Shown piece after piece: positions 51,261-60,247 of a DNA stretch of 64,000 nt. How positions within the stretch are numbered: the stretch's first letter is position 1; every line of letters begins with the position of its first letter. Source of the DNA: Ornithinimicrobium avium (GTDB lineage: Bacteria > Actinomycetota > Actinomycetes > Actinomycetales > Dermatophilaceae); NCBI RefSeq assembly GCF_003351765.1, contig NZ_CP031229.1:1488001-1552000 (forward strand). The letters run 5' to 3'. The position numbers and the translations under genes were made by a program. A model generated the notes under the pieces. The model did not search any database and was not told the DNA's origin. It worked only from the letters and a program-made list of their open reading frames with translations.

Positions 51261-51956
51261 GTGAAGGACTTCGCCTGGTTCACCGCCGTCCGTCGAGGCG
51301 CCTTGGCACTAGGGGTCTTCGTAGGCATGATGGCTTCTGGACCGCCACCAGTCCTCGCAAGCCTGGATGCGGACCCCAATAACTACGGAGCTGTCTCCTT
51401 CTCGGCCTTCGGAGACGTACCGGTGGCAGCCGACAACTCCGTGTCCATGCATGACCTCCAAGCGATCGGAATCAGTTCTGCAGACATCGACCGCGCCATG
51501 ACCGATGGGGCTGGCGCATGGGCTGACGAGGACACCGACATGGAGCCGATGGGGACCGGGATTTATCAACGGCTGTCGAGCTGGACGGACTATCGAGGTC
51601 GCAAGATTCAGGTGCGGCTCGGATACTGGGACCCGGGTGGAGATAGCGGCTGGGGCTACGCCAAGTATTCAGGAAAACACAACCTCACCACGCGCGCCGT
51701 CCGAGCAGCCACCGCATACACACCCAACTGGGAGGACCAAGCATCGTCCACCGTATATTACCAGGTGGTCCACAAGTACGAATGCACAGGCTGGGGTCCT
51801 TGGCGGACGTGCAAGGTCGTTGGCAGCACGACAGTGCGCACAGTGCACGACAGACGGGTCCTCACGGACGGCGATCCAAAAGGAGTCGTCACCTCCTATT
51901 GCCTTGGGTACTGGCCGCGCTGCCCCGACTGGGTGAAGAATGCAGCAAACATTTGA
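51261..51956 (+). CDS. Secreted protein of unknown function (orphan)
   Basis: This 231-residue protein has a signal peptide of about 34 residues (basic AVRRGALALGVFVGMM core, ending VLAS). The mature part is rich in Trp, Tyr and Gly (WTDYRGRKIQVRLGYWDPGGDSGWGYAKY). It has four cysteines in the last third that could form disulfides. No family is recognised. AGGGAGG is 13 nt before the GTG, a poor spacing, so the start is uncertain. GC is clearly lower than in neighbours and codons such as AAT, ATA and TAT appear, suggesting transfer. Confidence 0.7.
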   Translation: MKDFAWFTAVRRGALALGVFVGMMASGPPPVLASLDADPNNYGAVSFSAFGDVPVAADNSVSMHDLQAIGISSADIDRAMTDGAGAWADEDTDMEPMGTGIYQRLSSWTDYRGRKIQVRLGYWDPGGDSGWGYAKYSGKHNLTTRAVRAATAYTPNWEDQASSTVYYQVVHKYECTGWGPWRTCKVVGSTTVRTVHDRRVLTDGDPKGVVTSYCLGYWPRCPDWVKNAANI

Positions 51957-52475
51957 AACGCTAAGGCACCCTTGCATGATACCGGCATGGCAAATCCAGG
52001 ATCAAAGCCTGGATCTGCGGGTTGGGGCGGTCGCCCATCATCCCCTCGCGCTGGTGCACATGGACGATCATTCTTCTGATCGAGCCACTCCGGTGGCTGC
52101 GTTTCCCTTGATCAGAATCCCGTATCCTCACGTCGGCACTTATATGAGCCCGGTCGGCACGCACCCGGTGGCCATACAGATCGAAGAGTGGGTCGTTCAC
52201 TGGGACGCCCCAGCGAACTGGGACTCCCCATCACATCACCGGAGGAACCTGCATGGCTGGCTCGCGTGCGGGCAAGAGGGACTGGACGTGCCTATGCATT
52301 GGCCCCGCAGCACGTTCCGGATAGCAGCCCTCTTCGTTCGGCGCGGCACACGTCCCGCGACAAGGGTGGACAGGGTGGACCGACACTCGTTCCCGTCAGG
52401 AGGGGTCGGGTCCTACCTGTGCGTGGCGGAGCTTAAGTCGACAACGGCCACCGGGACCGCGCCACCAGCAACGCC
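51957..52475. other. Lower-GC gap without a convincing gene
   Basis: This 519-bp stretch has lower GC than the flanks, and no open frame with coding-like sequence or recognisable homology was seen. A small hairpin ATCCAGG/CCTGGAT (51994-52000 and 52008-52014) may end the secreted-protein transcript. The rest may be decayed genes. Confidence 0.5.
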
Positions 52476-52505
52476 CTAGCGATCCTTGGTCGCTAGGCTC
52501 GCAGG
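52476..52505 (+). promoter_or_regulatory. Leaderless promoter of the FAD oxidase with overlapping inverted repeat
   Basis: TAGGCT (52494-52499) lies 6 nt before the ATG at 52506. A perfect inverted repeat CTAGCGA/TCGCTAG (52476-52482 and 52490-52496) overlaps the first three bases of this hexamer, so a repressor bound there would block RNA polymerase. Confidence 0.5.
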
Positions 52506-53876
52506 ATGAGTTCCGTGACCGCCGGCCTGCACGACCTGCTGGGCGACCGGGTGGTCACCGATCCCTCGGTCGCGGCCGGCTACGGGGCCGACGCCTACCC
52601 GCAGGCGGCGACGCTGACGGGAGAGGAGTTCACCGTCGTGCGCGCCCGCTCGCGCGAGGACGTCGTCACCACGCTCCGGTATGCCGCGGAGCACCGGGTC
52701 CCGGTCGTCCCGCAGGGCGCGCGGACCGCCACGACCGGCGCCGCCTGCGCCCTGCCCGGCGGCATCGTGCTGTCCACCGAGCTCATGCGCACCGTCGAGA
52801 TCGACTCGGTCGAGCGGATCGCGGTGGTCGGCCCGGGCGTCGTCAACACCGACCTCAAGGCGGCGGCGGCCGAGCACGGACTGGCCTACCCGCCGGACCC
52901 CGCGAGCAGCGCGATGTGCTCGATCGGCGGCAACGTCGCGACCAACGCCGGCGGCCTGTGCTGCGTGAAGTACGGCGTCACCGCCGACTACGTCCGCGGG
53001 CTCGAGGTCGTGCTGCCCGGCGGCGACGTGGTCCGCACCGGCCGGCGCACCGCCAAGGGGGTGGCCGGCTACGACCTCACCGGGCTGTTCGTGGGGTCGG
53101 AGGGCACGCTGGGCGTGGTCACCGAGGCGGTGCTCAGGATGGTGCCGCTCGGCGACCCGGCACTGACCGTGCTCGCCGTCTTCCCCACCCTGGCCACCAC
53201 GATGGCGGGCGTCGCCGCCCTGCGGGAGCAACGGCATACCCCGAGCCTGGTCGAGCTGCTCGACGGCCCCAGCGTCGACGCCATCTCGGCCTACGGCGAC
53301 TACGGCTTCCCGACCGGCAGCGGCGGGGTGCTGCTGGTGCAGTCCGACCGCGCGGGCCACGCGCTCGAGGACGTCCACGCGTATGCCGCTGCGCTCACCG
53401 CCGCCGGCGCCACCGAGGTGGCCGTGGCCGAGGACCGGGCCGAGGCCGACCTGCTGCTGGAGGGCCGGCGGGTGCTCAACCCCGCCCTGAAGGCCAGGGG
53501 CCCCCGCTTCATCGAGGACGTGTGCGTGCCGGTGGCCCGGCTCGGCGAGCTCGTGGAGCAGGTGCACGCGGTCGCCGACCGGCACGGGCTGGAGGCGACG
53601 TGCAGCGGGCACGCGGGCGACGGCAACCTGCACCCGTGCTTCTTCTACGACGACGCCGACCCGGCCAGCGTCGCCGCGGCCGAGCAGGCGTTCGACGACC
53701 TCGTGCGGGCCGCCTGGGCGCTGGGCGGGACGGTCACCGGCGAGCACGGCGTCGGCCAGCAGAAGGTGCCGTGGCTGGCCGAGGAGCTCGGCGAGGCCGA
53801 GGTGGCGCGCCAGCGCACGGTCAAGGCGCTCTTCGACCCGTTGGGCATCATGAACCCGGGCCGCGGCATCGCCTGA
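52506..53876 (+). CDS. GlcD-like FAD-binding 2-hydroxyacid oxidase/dehydrogenase
   Basis: This 456-residue flavoenzyme has an FAD-binding type 4 domain (VVPQGARTATTGA, SIGGNVATNAGG, FVGSEGTLGVVTEAV). The C-terminal oxidase domain has SGHAGDGNLHPCFF and TGEHGVGQQK, whose histidines bind metal and substrate. It probably oxidises glycolate or D-lactate to the keto acid. No GlcE/GlcF partner is adjacent, so it acts alone, like D-lactate dehydrogenases of this family. Confidence 0.92.
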   Translation: MSSVTAGLHDLLGDRVVTDPSVAAGYGADAYPQAATLTGEEFTVVRARSREDVVTTLRYAAEHRVPVVPQGARTATTGAACALPGGIVLSTELMRTVEIDSVERIAVVGPGVVNTDLKAAAAEHGLAYPPDPASSAMCSIGGNVATNAGGLCCVKYGVTADYVRGLEVVLPGGDVVRTGRRTAKGVAGYDLTGLFVGSEGTLGVVTEAVLRMVPLGDPALTVLAVFPTLATTMAGVAALREQRHTPSLVELLDGPSVDAISAYGDYGFPTGSGGVLLVQSDRAGHALEDVHAYAAALTAAGATEVAVAEDRAEADLLLEGRRVLNPALKARGPRFIEDVCVPVARLGELVEQVHAVADRHGLEATCSGHAGDGNLHPCFFYDDADPASVAAAEQAFDDLVRAAWALGGTVTGEHGVGQQKVPWLAEELGEAEVARQRTVKALFDPLGIMNPGRGIA

Positions 53877-53890
53877 GCGACCGGGGGCCG

Positions 53891-53946
53891 TTGACTCTGT
53901 CCGCAGGTCCGGGCATACTCGGTGGAACAACTCATATATAAGTTGT
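53891..53946 (+). promoter_or_regulatory. Sigma-70-type promoter and operator of the YkvI-type transporter
   Basis: TTGACT (53891-53896) and CATACT (53914-53919) are 17 bp apart. Just downstream ACAACT (53927-53932) and AGTTGT (53941-53946) form an inverted repeat with an AT-rich 8-bp spacer, covering the expected transcript start. This looks like a repressor site. Confidence 0.65.
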
Positions 53947-53984
53947 CGACTCATTGCCGAGTAGAGAGATCTTGAGGCCCGAGG

Positions 53985-55115
53985 ATGAGCCCGGAGACCG
54001 TCCGTACCGCCACGACCACCACCGCCGAGCCCACGGGGGTCCGCTGGGGGCGGGTGATCGTCATCGCCGGCGCGATCATCGCCTTCCTCATCGGCTCGGG
54101 CTTCGCCACCGGCCAGGAGATCCTGCAGTACTTCGCCTCCTACGGCTACTGGGGCGTCTTCGGCACCGGACTGGTGGTGCTCGTGCTGATGACCTACGTG
54201 TGCGTGGAGTTCCTCCAGGCGGGGCAGGAGCAGCAGTTCGAGCGGCCCGGCCTGATCTACCACTACTACGGCGGCAAGGTCCTCGGGACCTTCTACGACT
54301 ACTTCTCGATCGTGTTCATCTTCCTCTCCTTCACCGTCATGGTCGCGGGGATGGGCGCGCTCTTCAAGGAGCAGTACGACCTGCCCGTCGCCTCCGGCGG
54401 CATCGGCCTGGCGGTGGTCGCCGTGGTCACCGTCGGCTTCGGCCTGACCCGGCTCACCGACGTCATCGGCCGGATCGGGCCGGTCATCGTCGTCCTCGCG
54501 ATCGGCCTGGGCCTGGCCGCCGTCCTGCGCAACCCGGGCGGCGTCGCCGAGGGCCACGCCGCACTGCCGAGCCTGGACCTCACGACCGCCTCGGACAACT
54601 GGTTCCTCGCCGGGCTGTCCTACGTCGGGTTCTGCATGCTCTGGCTGGCCGCCTTCCTCGCGGCGATGGGCCGGACGACCCGCAGCAGCAAGGAGGCCGC
54701 CGTCGGCGGCTCCCTGGGCGCTGCGGCGTTCTCCGTCGCGTGCATCGTGGTGGGGCTGGGCCTGCTGGCCAACATCGACACGGTCGCCGGGATGGAGATC
54801 CCGATGCTCGCCCTCGCCCGGGACGTCAGCCCTGCGCTGGCGAGCACCTTCTCGATCATCATCGTCGCCGGCATCTACACCACGGCCGTGCCGCTGCTGT
54901 GGACCGTCGCCGCGCGCTTCTTCGTCGACCGCAGCCCGCACTTCCGGCTGCTGGCCGTCGGGCTGGCGGCGCTGGGCACCTTCATCGGGCTGCTCGTGCC
55001 GTTCTCCCAGATGGTCAACGTCGTCTACGTCATCAACGGCTACGTGGGCATCCTGCTGCTGGTGCTCATGCTGGCCAGGACGGTGCGGCGCGTCGCCGCC
55101 CGCCGGGCCGCCTGA
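53985..55115 (+). CDS. YkvI-type membrane transporter
   Basis: This 376-residue protein has about ten helices and belongs to the LeuT-fold APC superfamily. It begins IVIAGAIIAFLIGSGFATGQEILQYFASYG, the YkvI signature with an unwound first helix. The substrate is unknown but amino acids are likely. The ATG at 53985 follows the GAGG of a GAGGCCCGAGG stretch. It lies 108 bp after the FAD oxidase and may take up or export its substrate. Confidence 0.85.
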   Translation: MSPETVRTATTTTAEPTGVRWGRVIVIAGAIIAFLIGSGFATGQEILQYFASYGYWGVFGTGLVVLVLMTYVCVEFLQAGQEQQFERPGLIYHYYGGKVLGTFYDYFSIVFIFLSFTVMVAGMGALFKEQYDLPVASGGIGLAVVAVVTVGFGLTRLTDVIGRIGPVIVVLAIGLGLAAVLRNPGGVAEGHAALPSLDLTTASDNWFLAGLSYVGFCMLWLAAFLAAMGRTTRSSKEAAVGGSLGAAAFSVACIVVGLGLLANIDTVAGMEIPMLALARDVSPALASTFSIIIVAGIYTTAVPLLWTVAARFFVDRSPHFRLLAVGLAALGTFIGLLVPFSQMVNVVYVINGYVGILLLVLMLARTVRRVAARRAA

Positions 55116-55155
55116 GCCGGTCCCGGCGCGGGGCGGAGCACGGTGAGCCGTCTGG

Positions 55156-55168
55156 GACAATGCAGGGT
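55156..55168 (+). promoter_or_regulatory. Leaderless -10 element of valS
   Basis: GACAAT (55156-55161) lies 7 nt before the ATG at 55169. An in-frame ATG at 55160 overlaps this hexamer and is therefore less likely to be the start. Confidence 0.45.
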
Positions 55169-57886
55169 ATGACTGCACGCTCACTCGATCCCTCGCGCCC
55201 GGCGACCCTGCCCGAGCGCCCGTCCGTCGACGGCCTGGAGGAGAAGTGGGCGCAGGTATGGAAGGACCGCGACGTCTACCGCTTCGACCGGGACGCCGCG
55301 CTGGCCGCCGAGCGCAGCCAGATCTTCGCCGTCGACACCCCGCCGCCGACGGCGTCCGGCAGCCTGCACCTGGGCCACGTCTTCGGCTATACCCAGGCCG
55401 ACTGCCTGGCGCGCTACCACCGGATGACGGGCAAGCACGTCTTCTACCCGATCGGCTGGGACGACAACGGGCTGCCGACCGAGCGCCGCGTCCAGAACTA
55501 CTACGGCGTGCGCGGCGACGCGACCCTGCCCTTCGACCCGGGGTTCGCCCCGCCGCAGCAGGGTGGGGAGGGCCGGAGCACCCGCGCCGCGGACCAGCAG
55601 CCGGTCGGCCGCGCCAACTTCATCGAGCTCTGCGAGGAGCTCACGGTCCTGGACGAGAAGACCTTCGAGGACACCTTCCGCCGCCTGGGGCTGGCCCTGG
55701 ACTGGAACGTCCAGTACCGCACGATCGACGACCGCTCCCGCGCCGTCGCCCAGCAGGCCTTCCTGCGCAACCTCGCGCGCGGCGAGGCCTACCAGGCCGA
55801 GGCGCCGGGCCTGTGGGACATCACCTTCCAGACCGCGGTCGCCCAGGCCGAGCTCGAGGCCCGCGACTACCCGGGGGCCTACCACCGTGTCGCCTTCCAC
55901 CGCACGGACGGCGCCGGCCCGGTCTACATCGAGACCACCCGTCCCGAGCTCATCTGCTCGGTGGTCGCGCTCATCGCGCACCCCGACGACGAGCGGTATG
56001 CCGCACTGTTCGGCACCACGGTCACCTCGCCGCTGTTCGGGGTCGAGGTCCCGGTGCTCGCGCACCCGATGGCCGAGATGGACAAGGGCGCGGGCATCGC
56101 GATGTGCTGCACCTTCGGCGACATGACCGACGTGCAGTGGTGGCGCGAGCTGAGCCTGCCCACCCGCTCGGTCATCACCCGCAGCGGCCGGTTCCAGTCC
56201 GAGACGCCCGCCTGGGTGGCCGGCGGTCCGGGCGAGGAGCTGTATGCCGCCGCGCTGGCCGGGAAGACCACCCACTCCGCCCGCGAGGCCACCGTCGCCG
56301 CGCTGCGCGAGTCCGGCGACCTGGACGGTGAGCCGACCACGACCCAGCGCAAGGCCAACTTCTTCGAGAAGGGCGACAAGCCGCTGGAGATCGTCACCAG
56401 CCGCCAGTGGTTCATCCGCAACGGCGGCAAGGACGAGTCGATCCGCGAGCAGCTGCTCGCGCGCGGCGAGGAGCTGGACTTCCACCCGGCGTTCATGCGC
56501 GCCCGCTACCGCAACTGGGTCGAGGGCCTCAACGGCGACTGGCTGGTCAGCCGCCAGCGCTTCTTCGGCGTCCAGATCCCGGTCTGGTACGGCGTGCACG
56601 CCGACGGCCAGACCGACTACGACACGGTGCTCGTCCCCGCCGAGGACCGGCTGCCGGTGGACCCGATGTCGGACGTCCCCGCGGGCTACACCGCGGACCA
56701 GCGGGATCAGCCGGGCGGCTTCACCGGCGATCCGGACATCCTCGACACGTGGGCGACGTCGTCGCTGAGCCCGCAGATCGCGGCCGGCTGGCCGGTCGCC
56801 GGCCGCCCGGACGGCGAGCTGGGCAACGACAGCGGGCTGTTCGCCAAGATCTTCCCCTTCGACATGCGCCCGCAGGGCCACGACATCATCCGCACCTGGC
56901 TGTTCGCGACCGTCGTGCGGGCCCACTTCGAGCACGGCTCGCTGCCGTGGAGCGACGCCTACATCAACGGCTGGATCCTGGACCCGGACCGCAAGAAGAT
57001 GTCCAAGTCCAAGGGCAACGCGACCACACCCATCGGGATGCTCGAGCAGCACGGCACCGACGCGGTCCGCTACTGGGCCGCCGCCGCACGCCCCGGCGTG
57101 GACACCATCGACGACCCGGGCCAGATCAAGGTCGGCCGCCGGCTGGCGATCAAGCTGCTCAACGCCAGCAAGTTCGCGCTGAGCTTCGGCGAGCTGCCCG
57201 CGGGGGATGACGGGCGGGCGGCCGAGGCCGGCGCCCTGGTCACCGAGCCGATCGACCGCGCGATGCTGGCCGGGCTGGCCGCCGTCGTGGAGCGGGCGAC
57301 CGCCTCCTACGAGAACTTCGACTACTCCACCGCGCTCGACGCGACCGAGGCGTTCTTCTGGTCCTTCTGCGACGACTACCTCGAGCTGGTCAAGGAGCGC
57401 GCCTACGGCGGGCCCTTCTCCGAGCACGGACCGGTCACCGACCCGACGCCGCAGACGCTGTCCGCCCGGGCCGCCCTGCGGCTGGGGCTCTCGGTGCAGC
57501 TGCGCCTGCTCGCGCCGGTGCTGTCCTTCGCCGCCGAGGAGGTCTGGAGCTGGTGGCACGAGGAAGGCTCCTCGGTGCACACCCAGCCCTGGCCGGTGGT
57601 CGAGGAGCTGGCGGCGGCGACCGACGGCGCGGACGCCGGACTGCTCGGGACGGTCGGCGAGGCCCTCAGCGGTCTGCGCCGGGCCAAGTCGGAGGCCAAG
57701 GTCAAGATGCGCACCGAGATCTCCGCGGCCACCGTCTGCGGGCCGCAGCAGGAGCTCGACCGCGTGCGCGCGGCGCTGCCCGACCTGCGGGCGGCGGGCA
57801 AGGTCACCGGGGAGATCCGCCTCGAGCCGGCCGAGACGCTCGCCGTCAGCGACGTCGTGCTCGTGAGCGAGCCCGCCGGCGCATAG
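55169..57886 (+). CDS. valS: Valine--tRNA ligase (type 2)
   Basis: This 905-residue class I synthetase has the HIGH-type motif TASGSLHLGHVFGYTQAD and KMSKSKGN. WDDNGLPTERRVQNYYGVRGD marks the type 2 (archaeal/Rickettsia-like) group, unlike the usual bacterial form. The C-terminal arm is short (about 70 residues, AKSEAKVKMRTEISAATV). Its stop codon TAG also forms the -10 of the next gene. Confidence 0.95.
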   Translation: MTARSLDPSRPATLPERPSVDGLEEKWAQVWKDRDVYRFDRDAALAAERSQIFAVDTPPPTASGSLHLGHVFGYTQADCLARYHRMTGKHVFYPIGWDDNGLPTERRVQNYYGVRGDATLPFDPGFAPPQQGGEGRSTRAADQQPVGRANFIELCEELTVLDEKTFEDTFRRLGLALDWNVQYRTIDDRSRAVAQQAFLRNLARGEAYQAEAPGLWDITFQTAVAQAELEARDYPGAYHRVAFHRTDGAGPVYIETTRPELICSVVALIAHPDDERYAALFGTTVTSPLFGVEVPVLAHPMAEMDKGAGIAMCCTFGDMTDVQWWRELSLPTRSVITRSGRFQSETPAWVAGGPGEELYAAALAGKTTHSAREATVAALRESGDLDGEPTTTQRKANFFEKGDKPLEIVTSRQWFIRNGGKDESIREQLLARGEELDFHPAFMRARYRNWVEGLNGDWLVSRQRFFGVQIPVWYGVHADGQTDYDTVLVPAEDRLPVDPMSDVPAGYTADQRDQPGGFTGDPDILDTWATSSLSPQIAAGWPVAGRPDGELGNDSGLFAKIFPFDMRPQGHDIIRTWLFATVVRAHFEHGSLPWSDAYINGWILDPDRKKMSKSKGNATTPIGMLEQHGTDAVRYWAAAARPGVDTIDDPGQIKVGRRLAIKLLNASKFALSFGELPAGDDGRAAEAGALVTEPIDRAMLAGLAAVVERATASYENFDYSTALDATEAFFWSFCDDYLELVKERAYGGPFSEHGPVTDPTPQTLSARAALRLGLSVQLRLLAPVLSFAAEEVWSWWHEEGSSVHTQPWPVVEELAAATDGADAGLLGTVGEALSGLRRAKSEAKVKMRTEISAATVCGPQQELDRVRAALPDLRAAGKVTGEIRLEPAETLAVSDVVLVSEPAGA

Positions 57887-57896
57887 GGTTGGCCCC
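57884..57896 (+). promoter_or_regulatory. Leaderless -10 element of the DUF4129 gene
   Basis: TAGGGT (57884-57889) lies 7 nt before the ATG at 57897. Its TAG is the stop codon of valS. Confidence 0.55.
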
Positions 57897-58643
57897 ATGC
57901 GCAGGGGCACCAGCTCGACGGTCGTCGTCGCCGTCGTGACCGCGACGGCGCTCCTGCTGCTGCTCGTGTGGAGCGCCGGCAACGGCACACCGCTGGTCAG
58001 CGCGCCGCAGGGCAGCTGGGGGCCGCCCCGCGCCGAGGCGACCGCCTCGGTCACCACGGTGGTCGACCCCGGCCCGCAGCAGCAGGGCGGGCAGGAGGGC
58101 TCGGAGGACCTCACCCGGTGGTCGTTCAACCTCGCGCTGCTCCTGTGGCTCGCCGCCCTGGTCGCCACGCTCACCTTCGTCGTCAAGTGGCTCGGCCGAC
58201 AGCGCGTGGACGGGCTGGAGCGCCTGGCGGTCGCCGAGGAGGAGGAGCTCGTCGCGCTGCTCGACGCGACCAGCGACGAGGTCCGCTACCAGGCGCTGTC
58301 CGAAGGTGACCCGCGCAACGCCGTCGTCGCCTGCTGGGTGGCGCTCGAGGACGCCGTGCACCGCTCCGGCCTCGCGCAGGACCGCTCCGCGACCGCGACC
58401 GAGCTGGCGCACCGCGTCCTGGCACGCTGGGACGTCGACCCGTCGGCCATCACCACGCTGTCGCAGGCCTATCGCGAGGCCCGCTTCTCCCGCCACCCGG
58501 TCACCGAGGAGCAGCGCAGCCTCGCGGTGAACGCCCTGGAGCGCATCCACGTCGACCTGCGCCGACGTGCCGCGGCACACGCCTCCGGCGCGGCCACCAC
58601 CGGCGGCGTCGCCACGCCCACCGGCGAGGAGGACGCCCGGTGA
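57897..58643 (+). CDS. DUF4129-like membrane protein of the MoxR cluster
   Basis: This 248-residue protein has an N-terminal helix (about 8-26), a Gly/Gln-rich outer stretch, a second helix (about 78-98) and a cytoplasmic domain. The domain ALEDAVHRSGLAQDRSATATELAHRVL ... FSRHPVTEEQRSLAVNALERI fits DUF4129. It is the first of five coupled genes with MoxR and DUF58. Confidence 0.85.
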   Translation: MRRGTSSTVVVAVVTATALLLLLVWSAGNGTPLVSAPQGSWGPPRAEATASVTTVVDPGPQQQGGQEGSEDLTRWSFNLALLLWLAALVATLTFVVKWLGRQRVDGLERLAVAEEEELVALLDATSDEVRYQALSEGDPRNAVVACWVALEDAVHRSGLAQDRSATATELAHRVLARWDVDPSAITTLSQAYREARFSRHPVTEEQRSLAVNALERIHVDLRRRAAAHASGAATTGGVATPTGEEDAR

Positions 58644-59214
58644 GCATCATCCCCCGGGGCCGCGGCGCACGGACCCGGCGCCACCCCATACCTCTCCAGG
58701 GGCAGGCCCGCGCACCGGGCGACCCTCGCGGCGGCGCCCTGCTGCTGGCCGCCCTCGTGCTCGTCGCCGGCGGGCTCGCCTTCTACGTCGGGTCGTTGCG
58801 CTACTCCGTCGCCGAGGCCGTCGCGGTCGTGCTGCTCGGCGCCCTGGTCGTCGCGCTGGTCCCGTGGGTGATCGCCGCGACCGGGGGCAGCGCCGAGCGC
58901 GCCTACTGGGTCTCGACCACCCGCCAGGAGGTCGCGCCCCCGGACGCCCTCGACTACCGCCTCGTGCGCCTGCGCCGCGACCTGCGCGACGCGGTCGAGC
59001 GGGACGACCGCACCGACGAGATCTACCCGGTGCTGCGCGAGCTGGCCGCCGAGCGCCTGCGCGCCCGCCACGGCATCGACCTGGACGCCGAGCCCGAGCG
59101 CGCCCGGGCCGCCGTGGACGCGCACCTGTGGCGCTACCTGACCACCCCGCCCGTGGACACCCGCAAGCGCAGCCGCACCTCGCTGCGCACCGCCATCGAA
59201 GGGATCGAGAAGCT

Positions 59215-59218
<4 letters not shown>
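58640..59218 (+). CDS. Membrane protein of the MoxR cluster
   Basis: This 192-residue protein has two central helices (about 34-54 and 59-80) with a basic N-terminus. A helical cytoplasmic C-terminus (RLVRLRRDLRDAVERDDRTDEIYPVL) follows. No family is certain, but similar proteins lie between DUF4129 and MoxR genes in actinobacteria. The GTG overlaps the DUF4129 stop, and the stop overlaps moxR (ATGA). Confidence 0.75.
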
Positions 59219-60222
<1,004 letters not shown>

Positions 60223-60247
60223 GCGCGGCGCACGGCATACCAGCGAC

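Noticed and set aside
51994..52014. An attachment-site or tRNA-like element at the island edge
   Set aside because: Only a 7-bp hairpin is present; no tRNA fold, integrase gene or direct repeat was seen.
51961..52200. A 79-codon minus-strand frame in the same gap
   Set aside because: No ribosome site, no conserved motif and opposite to an equally weak frame; cannot be supported.
51940..52479. A 179-codon open frame in the low-GC gap
   Set aside because: Starts inside the preceding gene, no ribosome site, composition and translation look random.
52476..55184. A 902-codon minus-strand frame over the FAD oxidase and YkvI genes
   Set aside because: Out-of-frame shadow; both plus-strand genes show intact families.
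55181..58186. A 1001-codon minus-strand frame across valS
   Set aside because: Mirror frame of valS with repetitive low-complexity translation and no motif.
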